Assembly (NCBI GenBank): GCA_018798825.1
Contig: CP076354.1
Span: 248,001-312,000 of the forward strand
DNA from: Ochrobactrum sp. BTU1
Lineage (GTDB): Bacteria; Pseudomonadota; Alphaproteobacteria; Rhizobiales; Rhizobiaceae
Length of the DNA stretch: 64,000 nucleotides
Direction of reading: 5' to 3'
Positions 17,463 through 26,154 of the stretch are shown in pieces. The notes under the pieces were generated by a model. It was given only the letters and a program-made list of their open reading frames with translations, had not been told where the DNA came from and did no database searches. Both the position numbers and the translations under genes were made by a program. Numbering within the stretch: the stretch's first letter is position 1; every line of letters begins with the position of its first letter.

Positions 17463-17933
17463 TTAATTCGGGGCCAATCTAGCCGTGATTTGGCGCTTTA
17501 AGCGGTCTCGCACATCACGATAAGCGTTCATGATCTGCTCGCGACTGCCGGTAACAAGGGTCGGGTCCGGTGTCGGCCAATATTCTACATCGACCGAAAA
17601 ACCGCGCATTCGTTCAAGCACAGTATGATGCGCAAGCGGGGTCAATGTAATGATAAGGTCGAAATAACCGTCCGCCAGCTCTTCCAGTCCGCGCGGTTGC
17701 CGATTGTCGAGCGACAGCCCTTCTTCATTCAGAACCGCATCGACAAAGGGGTCGCGCTCGCCGCGTTGCACGCCCGCAGAGGCTATATACATATTGGGTG
17801 GCAACAGCTTTCTTGCAAGAAGCTCGGCAATTGGTGAGCGGATCGCATTCTTGCCGCAGACGAAAAGTACGGAAGTTGGCCGTTTCTGGACCTCTGTTTC
17901 TTCCGGTGTGGCGATCACGTCCTCAACACGCAT
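17463..17933 (-). CDS. Low-molecular-weight protein-tyrosine-phosphatase/arsenate-reductase-like protein
   Basis: A protein of 156 residues with the phosphatase P-loop CGKNAIR (C26 to R32, C-x5-R) and a C-terminal DP motif in WPTPDPT that supplies the general acid. The roughly 17-residue N-terminal extension precedes the VLFVCGKN strand. In Rhizobiales this gene regularly sits between infA and the UPF0262 gene; its physiological substrate is unknown. It starts six bases after the UPF0262 stop. Confidence 0.85.
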   Translation of the reverse strand: MRVEDVIATPEETEVQKRPTSVLFVCGKNAIRSPIAELLARKLLPPNMYIASAGVQRGERDPFVDAVLNEEGLSLDNRQPRGLEELADGYFDLIITLTPLAHHTVLERMRGFSVDVEYWPTPDPTLVTGSREQIMNAYRDVRDRLKRQITARLAPN

Positions 17934-17939
17934 TAAGGA

Positions 17940-18422
17940 TCAGCCCCGCCAGTGCAACACGCAGACGAGCGTGAAAAGCCGCCGAGCGGTTGTAAAATCG
18001 ACTTCGATCTTGCCGTTCAGTCGTGTTTGCAGAACTTGTGACCCTTCATTGTGCAAGCCACGCCGTCCCATATCGATAGCTTCGATCTTGCTGGGAGTCG
18101 CTGAACGGATCGCTTCATAATAACTTTCGCAAACCATGAAATAATCACGCACCACACGGCGAAGTGGCGTCAGCGATAGAATGTGAGTCGCAACCACATC
18201 GCCACTTTCCCGCATGATGGAAAAAATCAGGCGCGATTCCATCAAGGAGAGCTTTAGTTTGTATGGCCCACCCATATCGTCTCCGACCGGGTGGAAAGCG
18301 TTTTCTTCAATCAGATCAAAAATAGCGACCGCGCGTTCATGCTCGACATCAGGCGTCGAGCGGCCGATGGATTCATCCAGCTCGATGTCGATCAATCGGG
18401 CATTAGGAACGCCGGCGGTCAT
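17940..18422 (-). CDS. UPF0262 family protein
   Basis: A conserved alphaproteobacterial protein of 160 residues without an assigned function. Recognisable family segments are [22 protein letters not shown] at the start and [24 protein letters not shown] in the centre. There is no signal peptide or membrane helix. It lies six bases after hisD in the same operon. Confidence 0.9.
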   Translation of the reverse strand: MTAGVPNARLIDIELDESIGRSTPDVEHERAVAIFDLIEENAFHPVGDDMGGPYKLKLSLMESRLIFSIMRESGDVVATHILSLTPLRRVVRDYFMVCESYYEAIRSATPSKIEAIDMGRRGLHNEGSQVLQTRLNGKIEVDFTTARRLFTLVCVLHWRG

Positions 18423-18428
18423 GATCCC

Positions 18429-19721
18429 TCATAGATTGAGCCGGATGGCGACGGATTGCGCGTGGGCATCAAGGCCTTCTGCGCGGGCGATTTCAATGGC
18501 TGCTGGCCCAAGCGCACGCAGCTGGTCGGGGCCGAGCTTCAGAAGCGACGTGCGCTTCATGTAATCCAGAACCGAGAGGCCGGACGAGAATCGCGCTGAA
18601 CGTGCCGTTGGCAGAACGTGGTTGCAGCCGCCGACATAATCGCCGATCACTTCCGGCGTATAGGCTCCGATAAACACCGAGCCAGCATTGCGGATTTTTG
18701 GCAAAAGCGCTTCCGGATCGGCGGTCGCGATTTCCAGATGCTCGGCAGCAATGCGGTTGGCCAGTGGAATGGCTGCTTCAAAATCATCAACCAGAATGAC
18801 CGCGCCAAAATCGCGCCAGCTTGCGGCCGCTGTTTCAGCGCGCGGCAAGGTTTTGAGCTGGCGTTCGACAGCTTCCTCGACAGCTGTTGCGAAAGGCTCG
18901 TCATTGGTCATCAGGATAGACTGCGCAGCCGTGTCATGTTCAGCCTGCGCAAGAATGTCTGCGGCCAGCCAGTCTGGATTGTTGTCCTTGTCGGCAATCA
19001 CCAGCACTTCCGAAGGTCCGGCGATCATGTCGATGCCGACCGTACCGAAAACAATGCGCTTGGCGGCTGCAACATATGCATTGCCTGGACCAACGATTTT
19101 CGCAACCGGCGCAATCGTTTCCGTACCATAGGCCAGAGCTGCGACAGCCTGCGCGCCGCCAACACGATAGATTTCTGAAACACCGGCAAGACGCGCGGCA
19201 ACCAGAACCAGCGGGTTCAGCTTGCCATCGGGCGAGGGAACAACCATCACGATGCGCTCGCAACCGGCAACCTTCGCAGGCACAGCATTCATCAGCACTG
19301 AGCTTGGGTAGCTTGCGGTGCCGCCCGGCACATAAAGGCCGACAGCTTCAATCGCCGTCCAGCGTGAACCGAGTTCAACGCCGAGCGCATCGGTGTAGCG
19401 GTCATCTTTCGGTAATTGCCGCGCATGATGTTTTTCAATGCGCTCATGAGCGAGCTTCAGCGCTTCAATGGTCGAAGCTGGCGCTTCATCGAAAGCCGCA
19501 TCAATTTCAGCTTCCGTCACACGGATGCCGGTCTTGTTCAGATCAATACGGTCGAAACGCAGGGAATATTCAATGAGTGCGGAATCGCCTTCACGGCGCA
19601 CACGATCGACGATTTCGCGGGCAGCACGATCCACATCTTCAGAAACTTCGCGCTTACCCGCAAGGAGAGCTGCAAAGTTCTTTTCAAAATCGGCATCGGC
19701 TTGTCTGAGCGTCGTAACCAC
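18429..19721 (-). CDS. hisD: Histidinol dehydrogenase
   Basis: The full-length 430-residue enzyme that oxidises L-histidinol to L-histidine in two NAD-dependent steps. The signature IDMIAGPSEVLVIAD is near residue 232, the zinc-ligand region QAEHDTAAQ near 260 and GGCNHVLPT near 360. It heads the hisD-UPF0262-phosphatase run on the minus strand. No other his gene is adjacent. Confidence 0.97.
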   Translation of the reverse strand: MVTTLRQADADFEKNFAALLAGKREVSEDVDRAAREIVDRVRREGDSALIEYSLRFDRIDLNKTGIRVTEAEIDAAFDEAPASTIEALKLAHERIEKHHARQLPKDDRYTDALGVELGSRWTAIEAVGLYVPGGTASYPSSVLMNAVPAKVAGCERIVMVVPSPDGKLNPLVLVAARLAGVSEIYRVGGAQAVAALAYGTETIAPVAKIVGPGNAYVAAAKRIVFGTVGIDMIAGPSEVLVIADKDNNPDWLAADILAQAEHDTAAQSILMTNDEPFATAVEEAVERQLKTLPRAETAAASWRDFGAVILVDDFEAAIPLANRIAAEHLEIATADPEALLPKIRNAGSVFIGAYTPEVIGDYVGGCNHVLPTARSARFSSGLSVLDYMKRTSLLKLGPDQLRALGPAAIEIARAEGLDAHAQSVAIRLNL

Positions 19722-19789
19722 GCTGGTATTCCTTTAATTTTCAGTCTGGGCGGTGCCCGTCAGGTATGTGAAGCGGTTTCGAGCAGCAA

Positions 19790-20230
19790 TCAGGCGTCGT
19801 GTCGCGGCAGGGAATTTGTTTCCCATGCAGGCCCCAGGTCCGTTAGCTGCGCTTCAATGCATTCTACATCCAGACGGATAGCCGCATTTGCCGAGAAAGT
19901 CAGTTCCAATGTTCCGGCGGGTGCTTCGCCGGGAACAAAGCGAATGGCGAGCAGCGAAAGAACGTCTTCCGTCTTCTGCCGGTCGATGCCGCTGCCTTTG
20001 ACTGCGGTTACGCGATTGAAATGCAAAGTGGTGCGGCGACGCTGATATTGCGGTTTGCGGAACAGTTTGGGCTTCGACTCTTCCCACGCAAAGCGATTGG
20101 CAGTGAGAACGAAGCGCTTATCCGCGGCCAGATATTGCAGGTCTGATACTTTCAGAACCGCATCCTGAAGATGGGCGGACAGGACCTGCAAATCTTCTTC
20201 ATCCAGCGCCACAAGCTTCAACATTTCCAT
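19790..20230 (-). CDS. DUF2948 family protein
   Basis: A 146-residue conserved alphaproteobacterial protein, beginning MEMLKLVALDEEDLQVLSAHLQD and containing FVLTANRFAWEE, the marks of DUF2948. It is soluble and its function is unknown. Its position between murA and hisD is a recurrent rhizobial arrangement. Confidence 0.88.
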   Translation of the reverse strand: MEMLKLVALDEEDLQVLSAHLQDAVLKVSDLQYLAADKRFVLTANRFAWEESKPKLFRKPQYQRRRTTLHFNRVTAVKGSGIDRQKTEDVLSLLAIRFVPGEAPAGTLELTFSANAAIRLDVECIEAQLTDLGPAWETNSLPRHDA

Positions 20231-20342
20231 ATCTTACGTTGTTCCCTGCTATTTTCAGATGTTGTAAGTGCCACTTTACATGCCAGCACAAAAAAATCGA
20301 CAGGCTTTTCAGCCTGTTGATTAATAAGCCCGGAATGAAAGA

Positions 20343-20374
20343 AAAGCCGGAATGCTTTTGGCAAATCCGGCTTT
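20343..20374. terminator. Hairpin between the murA and DUF2948 genes
   Basis: AAAGCCGGA (20343-20351) pairs with TCCGGCTTT (20366-20374) around a 14-base loop. On the minus strand the stem is followed by CTTTCATT-like bases. It may terminate or attenuate the murA message before the DUF2948 gene. Confidence 0.5.
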
Positions 20375-20384
20375 CAGCTCTTCA

Positions 20385-20484
20385 GAGCGGTTCCAGTTAA
20401 TATTGAATCGTTGGAACCGCTCAATTTTTTTGTTTTTACGCATTATCCTTATGCAAAACCGCTTCGCACTTTTGCTGGAAATGC
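20385..20484. repeat. Composite palindromic repeat downstream of murA
   Basis: GAGCGGTTCCA (20385-20395) pairs with TGGAACCGCTC (20412-20422), followed by a T-run. Then comes a block (20425-20484) whose minus strand contains AAAAGTGCGAAGCGGTTTT. That 19-mer core also occurs in the tandem repeat at 43833-43926. The block's far end repeats 13578-13593 and stops one base before the murA stop codon. It is a dispersed intergenic element, not a gene. Confidence 0.6.
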
Positions 20485-20485
20485 T

Positions 20486-21778
20486 TTAACCGCTGATACG
20501 CTCAACATTCGCGCCGCAGCGCGAGAGCTTTTCTTCCAGACGTTCAAAACCGCGATCAAGGTGATAGACGCGGTTGACGATGGTTTCGCCTTCTGCAGCA
20601 AGGCCCGCGATAACAAGTGAAACAGATGCACGCAGATCGGTAGCCATAACCTGTGCGCCCTTGAGGCGTTCCACGCCTTCAACAGTTGCAGTCTGGCCGG
20701 AAAGCGAAATCTTCGCACCAAGACGTGCCAGTTCCTGAACATGCATGAAACGGTTTTCGAAAATCGTTTCAGTAATGCGCGAGGTGCCCTTTGCTTTTGT
20801 CATCAGACCCATGAACTGAGCCTGAAGATCGGTCGGGAAGCCAGGGAATGGATCGGTGGTCACATCAACCGGGTGAATGCCGTGTCCATTACGAACAACA
20901 CGCAGACCGCTATTGGTTTCGGTGATTTCGGCACCAGCCTGACGCAGCGTGTCGAGTGCTGCGGTCAACTGGCTTGCTTCTGCACCTTCGAGCAGCACAT
21001 CGCCGCCAGTCATCGCAACAACCATGGCATAGGTGCCGGTTTCGATACGATCAGGAATGACGCGAACGCGTGCGCCAGAAAGGCTGGTCACGCCCTGAAC
21101 ATGGATCGTTTCGGTGCCTGCACCGGTGATTTTTGCACCCATGGCGTTGAGGCAGTCAGCCAGATTGACCACTTCCGGTTCGCGCGCAGGATTTTCAATA
21201 ATCGTTTCGCCCTTGGCAAGCACGGCTGCCATCAGCATGACGTGGGTTGCGCCGACCGAAACCTTCGGGAAGCGATAGCGTGCGCCGATAAGGCCGCCCT
21301 GTGGCGCGCGCGCCTTGGCATAACCATTTTCGATGTCGATCTGAGCGCCGAGCGCCTGAAGGCACTCAAGAAGGAGGTCAACCGGACGCGTGCCGATGGC
21401 GCAACCGCCTGGCAGAGAAACGGTTGCTTCGCCCATACGCGCCAGAAGTGGCCCGATGACCCAGAAGCTCGCGCGCATCTTGGAAACCAGCTCATAAGGA
21501 GCAACGGTATCGACAATATTGCGGGCTGTGAAATGGATGGTGCGCGAGTAGGCGCCGTTCTGATGTTCACGGCGGCCGTTTACCGAATAATCGACACCAT
21601 GATTGGAAAGAATGCGGATCAGCTGCTCGACATCGGCGAGGTGCGGCACGTTTTCAAGCGTCAGCGTATCGTCGGTGAGGAGGGAGGCGATCATCAGAGG
21701 CAGCGCTGCATTTTTCGCGCCAGAGATAGGAATGACGCCATTGAGCTTGTTGCCGCCGACGATTTTGATGCGATCCAT
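20486..21778 (-). CDS. murA: UDP-N-acetylglucosamine 1-carboxyvinyltransferase
   Basis: The 430-residue enzyme that adds enolpyruvate to UDP-GlcNAc, the first committed step of peptidoglycan synthesis. It starts [14 protein letters not shown], with the substrate-binding KN pair (GAKNAALPL) near residue 22. The catalytic-loop cysteine is in [13 protein letters not shown] near residue 125. The C-terminal [16 protein letters not shown] is also typical. It is the first gene of the murA-DUF2948-hisD run. Confidence 0.98.
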   Translation of the reverse strand: MDRIKIVGGNKLNGVIPISGAKNAALPLMIASLLTDDTLTLENVPHLADVEQLIRILSNHGVDYSVNGRREHQNGAYSRTIHFTARNIVDTVAPYELVSKMRASFWVIGPLLARMGEATVSLPGGCAIGTRPVDLLLECLQALGAQIDIENGYAKARAPQGGLIGARYRFPKVSVGATHVMLMAAVLAKGETIIENPAREPEVVNLADCLNAMGAKITGAGTETIHVQGVTSLSGARVRVIPDRIETGTYAMVVAMTGGDVLLEGAEASQLTAALDTLRQAGAEITETNSGLRVVRNGHGIHPVDVTTDPFPGFPTDLQAQFMGLMTKAKGTSRITETIFENRFMHVQELARLGAKISLSGQTATVEGVERLKGAQVMATDLRASVSLVIAGLAAEGETIVNRVYHLDRGFERLEEKLSRCGANVERISG

Positions 21779-22036
21779 GCTGTTTCACCTTTTGGGCCGA
21801 AGCTATTGCCCGGCAATCGATATTTGCAAGTGCCGCGACTCTGAGGCCCGCGGTGCTGCTGTATGAAATGACTGTTCTTACGGCGGAATTACGTCGGTCA
21901 CGAATCATAGTCGTGCGGCAACGCCAGCAAGATTGAATTGCGCTTTTACCGCAGCTGCTCCCTATCTTCAAGGAAGGCTTTGCCGGCTGCGTTTTCGTTC
22001 CGCCTGATATGCTAATCCGGAAAATTGAATCGCACG

Positions 22037-22216
22037 TTAATCGGTGTCGTCTTTGCCAGCGGTAATACCGGTGTTGCGTTCATCGGCATCGCCGGAACGA
22101 CGCGAACGGGTTTGCGCTTTGCGACGCATCAGATTCGCCCGAAGCTCCTCTGCAAGCCGCTTTTTGCGCCTGTCCGCCTGATTTTTCTTCTCGTCGTGGG
22201 TGTTATCTTCGCTCAT
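22037..22216 (-). CDS. Small basic hypothetical protein (59 residues)
   Basis: A short open frame with an ATG at 22214-22216 preceded by a purine-rich AACACCCC/TCATGAGG region, ending TAA. The product starts MSEDNTHDEKKNQADRRKKR and continues LAEELRANLMRRKAQTRSRR, ending in an acidic tail. It is a highly charged, probably helical soluble protein. Small proteins with an LREELRxNLxRRKAQ-R core are recurrent beside murA in Rhizobiales. It has no domain of known function and is unrelated to the neighbouring tRNAs. Confidence 0.7.
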   Translation of the reverse strand: MSEDNTHDEKKNQADRRKKRLAEELRANLMRRKAQTRSRRSGDADERNTGITAGKDDTD

Positions 22217-22363
22217 GAGGGGTGTTTACTACGGCAAAATGCGCGGGAAAAGCGCCTTCTGTGGCGGTTGACAGGGGATTTCCACATTATGTGAAAATAA
22301 TTGCGATTGGTTGCTTGCGATTTGCGTAATGATGTGTCAGAAGTCCGCCGCGTTCAAGAGAAT

Positions 22364-22438
22364 GCTGCGGTAGCTCAGTGGTAGAGCACTCCATTGGTAA
22401 TGGAGAGGTCGAGAGTTCAATCCTCTCTCGCAGCACCA
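22364..22438 (+). tRNA. tRNA-Thr (GGT)
   Basis: A 75-base cloverleaf with encoded CCA. The acceptor is GCTGCGG with a G-T closing pair, the D arm contains TAGCTCAGTGGTAGAGCA, the anticodon loop ATTGGTAAT gives anticodon GGT, and the T arm has GAGTTCAATCC. Confidence 0.98.
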
Positions 22439-22703
22439 GTCTTCTCCCCAAAGTGGGAACAAAAGCGCGTCTCCCCACACACAAAAATCAAACTAAAACT
22501 TGACGATCTGATGCGTTCATTCGCGCATTGCTGCAAATGCATTCGAGCGCGTTACACACGAACTTTCTCGAGCAAAGAACTGCGGCATCTCAAATGTCGG
22601 GATGTTTTGGGATAAGCGGACCAAAGCCGCAAATCATTGAAATTAAACAGAAAGCCTGTTGGCTAACTGTTACAATTTCTATCTTATTTTCTTTGAAGAA
22701 GAA

Positions 22704-22780
22704 TGGCGCACCCGAAAGGATTCGAACCTCTGACCCCCAGATTCGTAGTCTGGTGCTCTATCCAGCTGAGCTACGGGTGC
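22704..22780 (-). tRNA. tRNA-Arg (ACG)
   Basis: A 77-base cloverleaf on the minus strand. The acceptor is GCACCCG, the D arm contains TAGCTCAGCTGGATAGAGCA, the anticodon loop CTACGAA gives anticodon ACG (read as ICG), and the T arm has GGTTCGAATCC, with encoded CCA. Confidence 0.98.
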
Positions 22781-22887
22781 TTGCCTGTGCCGCGTCTGCT
22801 GCGGCGATGGGCGGTTGATAATCGGACAGATTGCTAAATGCAAGCGTCTTCTGAGAAAAAAATGAAGTTCTGTGAAGTTTTCTTGTC

Positions 22888-22910
22888 AAAGCCCGGATTT
22901 CCGGGCTTTT
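22888..22910. terminator. Hairpin downstream of the histidine kinase gene
   Basis: AAAGCCCGG (22888-22896) pairs with CCGGGCTTT (22901-22909). It lies about 140 bases past the 3' end of the minus-strand kinase gene and 110 bases past the start side of tRNA-Arg. T residues follow on the plus strand and A residues precede, so it can act in both directions. Confidence 0.6.
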
Positions 22911-23050
22911 CCTCTGTGTATTAGAGCGTGGAAAACTAACTCATAGCGGGAAAAGCCCGCGCCGCACTCGTATGAAGACAGTCGCAGGCAGGAATCACAT
23001 GCTGCAACATTCTGATTTCACGCACATTTTTTTGGCTACGCTGTAAAAAA

Positions 23051-24619
23051 TCAGGCGACTTCGCTCTCAGATCGGCTGCTTCGTCTGTCATTCCAGTTTG
23101 GAAGGTCGGGAAGGCGAATCTCGAAATGTGCACCGATCGGACGATCTTCGCGCAATTCGATCGTGCCACCATGCGCACGAACCAGTTCCTGCGCGATTGC
23201 CAGGCCAAGACCCGTGCCGTCGCTGCGTGTTGAGCCCTTGAAGGCGGTAAAGAGATTGTCGCGCGCCTTTTGCGGCAGGCCGGGACCGGTGTCTTCCACG
23301 CCGATGATTGTCGTGGTTCCGATTCTGCCTGCAGAAAGGGTGAGGCGCTTTACGGTGGACACATCGCTGCGCTGATCGCGCTCCATTGCCTGCACTGAAT
23401 TCCGGCACAGATTATGCAGCACACGGAAGAGCTGCTCGGAATCGACATTCAGTTCGAAATCCCCCGGAATGAGGTTTTCGAACTCGATGCCGCTCTCCTT
23501 GTTGAGATTAAGTGTTTCCTGCACATCGAGAATGACAGTGGCAAGCTGTACGCGGCGCGGCGCAGGCGGTGCTTCCTGCGAGCGGCCATAGGCCATCACG
23601 CTCTCCGAATAGTTGATGGCGCGGCTCAGCGTGTGAATGAGCTTCGGCGCAAAGCGCTGCACCATCGGGTCTCTGGTATCAGCAAGACGGTCCGACATGA
23701 GCTGTGCGGAGGCCAGAATATTGCGCATGTCATGATTGATCTTGGAAACAGCGAGACCGAGATCGGCCAGATGTTTCTGCTCTTTCAGGGTGCGCTGCAG
23801 ATCACTTTGAATATGCGCGATCTGCCTTTGTGCAATGCCGAACTCATCCTTGCGGTTTTCGGGCACAAGGATTCGCGTCGGATTGTCAGGCGCCGATGCA
23901 AAATCGATCATATTGCGATGCATCAGACGGACGGGACGCAGCAGCATCTCATGGATTATGAGATAGATGAGGCTTGCGGCAATGACCGAGATAAGAAGCG
24001 AGATGATTGCAACATTGGTTGCATAGCTCAGCATGGCATGGCGAAGCGGCGCATCGGAAGTGACGATTTCGATGATACGTCCCGGATTGGCGGATGGCGG
24101 GTTTGAGCCATATATGCGCAAAGTGCGATTACCACCGTTAAAGAGCGTTCCAAACGCGTCCCAGATTGCTGCAGCTTCACTTATATTATTGAGATCGACC
24201 ACCTGATCGATATTGCCGGGCATTTCACTCATTGCCAGAAGATGCGATGCGCCCGCTTCACGCAAAGCAATTGCCTTGGTGCCGGTCGCAAGCAGCACCT
24301 TATCCTGCACTTCGCGCGGAATATTGATGTTGCCGCTGGCAATCAGCACTTCGCTGACAGCATCCACTGTATCAAGGCGCGAACTCATCCAGCGTACGCG
24401 CATATTCGCGATGGATGGAACAAAGATCAGCACTTCTGCAATGAGAACGGCAAGTGCGGTGAGAATGAGAAGCTTGCTCGAAAGCCGGTTACGCCAGCGC
24501 AGACGCGTAAAATGGATCGGTGAGGTCTTGTCATCCTGTGGTGAAGCCATAGTTGGTGAATGTGTGGCCGCATCCGCGACGACACCAGCCGTATCCATGG
24601 TCTTTTCAACAGCCGCCAT
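23051..24619 (-). CDS. HAMP-domain sensor histidine kinase (orphan)
   Basis: A 522-residue membrane kinase. Helix 1 is at about 48-70, a periplasmic sensor region at 70-198, helix 2 at 200-222, HAMP at 224-280 and the phosphorylation helix with H297 in SKINHDMRNILAS. The ATPase domain has a DTGPGLP G1 box near 465 and GTGLGLAIAQEL G2 near 490. The HDMRN form of the H-box differs from the common HELRT. No response regulator is adjacent, so its partner is encoded elsewhere. Confidence 0.92.
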   Translation of the reverse strand: MAAVEKTMDTAGVVADAATHSPTMASPQDDKTSPIHFTRLRWRNRLSSKLLILTALAVLIAEVLIFVPSIANMRVRWMSSRLDTVDAVSEVLIASGNINIPREVQDKVLLATGTKAIALREAGASHLLAMSEMPGNIDQVVDLNNISEAAAIWDAFGTLFNGGNRTLRIYGSNPPSANPGRIIEIVTSDAPLRHAMLSYATNVAIISLLISVIAASLIYLIIHEMLLRPVRLMHRNMIDFASAPDNPTRILVPENRKDEFGIAQRQIAHIQSDLQRTLKEQKHLADLGLAVSKINHDMRNILASAQLMSDRLADTRDPMVQRFAPKLIHTLSRAINYSESVMAYGRSQEAPPAPRRVQLATVILDVQETLNLNKESGIEFENLIPGDFELNVDSEQLFRVLHNLCRNSVQAMERDQRSDVSTVKRLTLSAGRIGTTTIIGVEDTGPGLPQKARDNLFTAFKGSTRSDGTGLGLAIAQELVRAHGGTIELREDRPIGAHFEIRLPDLPNWNDRRSSRSESEVA

Positions 24620-24996
24620 ACGTTAAATCCAAATTGACAGGCTGTCTGGCTGCAATGCGGCCGTGCCCAATCTCAGTAAGCTCACACAATGCGATACATA
24701 TAAATGTCGTCTTCTATATATGGAGGCGCAAGTTAATTCCAACGGCCTTTGTCTAAATTGATTGAAAGAAGTTGGCCGCAAGCATTACCGAAATTTAACT
24801 CGACGTGCTGAATCGGTCTGTGCAAACTCGCAAATGGGAAAATCCGTGACGCTTCGATTGTTGCAATTCCGATGCAACCTATTGGGGCGATCATTATTTT
24901 GATACTGTTTGCTGCATATCCTGCGCCCAACCTGAATATGAATGATTTGAATGAGAGGCGCGCTGCCTAAGCGACAATGCCTTGCCGGAGAGTTGA
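24620..24996. other. 377-base intergenic region between divergent genes
   Basis: This gap separates the minus-strand histidine kinase from the plus-strand efflux operon and so must hold both promoters. An AT-rich TATATAAATG...TATATATGG stretch lies at about 24700-24722. I see no convincing operator palindrome, RNA gene or coding frame in it. Confidence 0.5.
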
Positions 24997-26145
24997 ATGA
25001 AGTCTTGGAAGCAGATTGTTCTGTGCCTGCTTATCATTATTGTCGCCGGTGGCGGCTGGTACATATATAAAAACAAAGACTCTTCGACACAGACGGCTTC
25101 GGGTGAAGCCTCTGGGCAGCAGAAGCATGGTGCACAATCGGGTGGATCTTCCGGTCGTGCAGCTCCGCTGGTCGTGGTTGAGCCAGCAGGCGAAGAGACA
25201 ATCAACAATCGTCTGACGGCCATCGGTTCAGCCCGCGCTCTCAGCACGGTTTCTGTCACACCTTATTCGAGCGGCTATATGAATGAGCTGCTCGTTAAGG
25301 CAGGCGATGCCATCAAGGCAGGTGATCCGATTGCGATCCTCGACAATGAGACCGAAACGATTGCAGTCAATAAAGCGCAGATCGCACTGAAAGATGCTGA
25401 AACCACCCGTCAGCGTATTGCACGGCTGCGCTCCACAAATACCGCAACCGTCGTACAGGAAGTTGAAGCCGATCTGGCCCTGTCCAATGCCAAGCTCGCT
25501 CTTGATGATGCGCAGCTTGCGTTGAGCCGCCGTACCGTGCGCGCACCAATTACTGGTATAGTCGGTATTCTCCCGGTAAACGCCGGTAACTATGTCACTG
25601 CACAGACATCCATTGCCCGAATTGATGACCGCTCCAAAGTGCTGATCGACATCTGGGTGCCTGAACGTTTTGCTCCGCAAATCAAGGTCGGCCAGCCGCT
25701 TACTGCAGAATCTACCGCTTTTCCGGGCGTAACGGATAAGGGCGAAATCAACGCCGTGGACAACATGCTTGATGAGGCAAGCCGAACGCTGCATGTGCGC
25801 GCCGAAATCAACAATGAACAGGACCGCTTGCGTGCGGGCATGTCATTCTCGGTCACTGTTCTTTTCCCGGGCAACAGTTATCCTTCTGTTGATCCGCTGG
25901 CCATTCAGTGGGGCGCAGATGGATCTTATGTCTGGCGCGTTGAAGAAGGTGTTGCAAAGAAAGTATCCGCGCGCATCGTGCAGCGTAACTCGACCAATAT
26001 CCTGATCGATGGCGCCGTTAAAGAAGGCGACATGATTGTTACGCAGGGCGTGCAAACCGTACGCGATGATGCGCCGGTGCGTCTGCAGGACGAGCAGGGG
26101 ACAGCCCGCATTGATCCCGCCGCCAAAAGCCGCGTTGCAGGGTGA
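24997..26145 (+). CDS. RND efflux periplasmic adaptor (membrane fusion protein)
   Basis: A 382-residue HlyD/MdtA-type adaptor. An uncleaved N-terminal membrane anchor (about 5-22) has no lipoprotein cysteine. It is followed by the lipoyl half-motif GYMNELLVKAGDAIKAGDPIA split around a helical hairpin (125-170), then AP-x-G-x-V (APITGIVG) and beta-barrel domains. It links the inner-membrane pump to an outer-membrane channel. The GGAGAG ribosome site supports the ATG at 24997. It is ten bases ahead of the pump gene. Confidence 0.93.
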   Translation: MKSWKQIVLCLLIIIVAGGGWYIYKNKDSSTQTASGEASGQQKHGAQSGGSSGRAAPLVVVEPAGEETINNRLTAIGSARALSTVSVTPYSSGYMNELLVKAGDAIKAGDPIAILDNETETIAVNKAQIALKDAETTRQRIARLRSTNTATVVQEVEADLALSNAKLALDDAQLALSRRTVRAPITGIVGILPVNAGNYVTAQTSIARIDDRSKVLIDIWVPERFAPQIKVGQPLTAESTAFPGVTDKGEINAVDNMLDEASRTLHVRAEINNEQDRLRAGMSFSVTVLFPGNSYPSVDPLAIQWGADGSYVWRVEEGVAKKVSARIVQRNSTNILIDGAVKEGDMIVTQGVQTVRDDAPVRLQDEQGTARIDPAAKSRVAG

Positions 26146-26154
26146 GGATAAAGC

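Noticed and set aside
20741..21844. A 367-codon plus-strand frame opposite murA
   Set aside because: It is a shadow of murA; there is no ribosome site and no family similarity.
16006..22780. tRNA genes as attachment sites of an integrated element
   Set aside because: No integrase, direct repeat of a tRNA 3' end or mobile gene lies near any of the three tRNAs.
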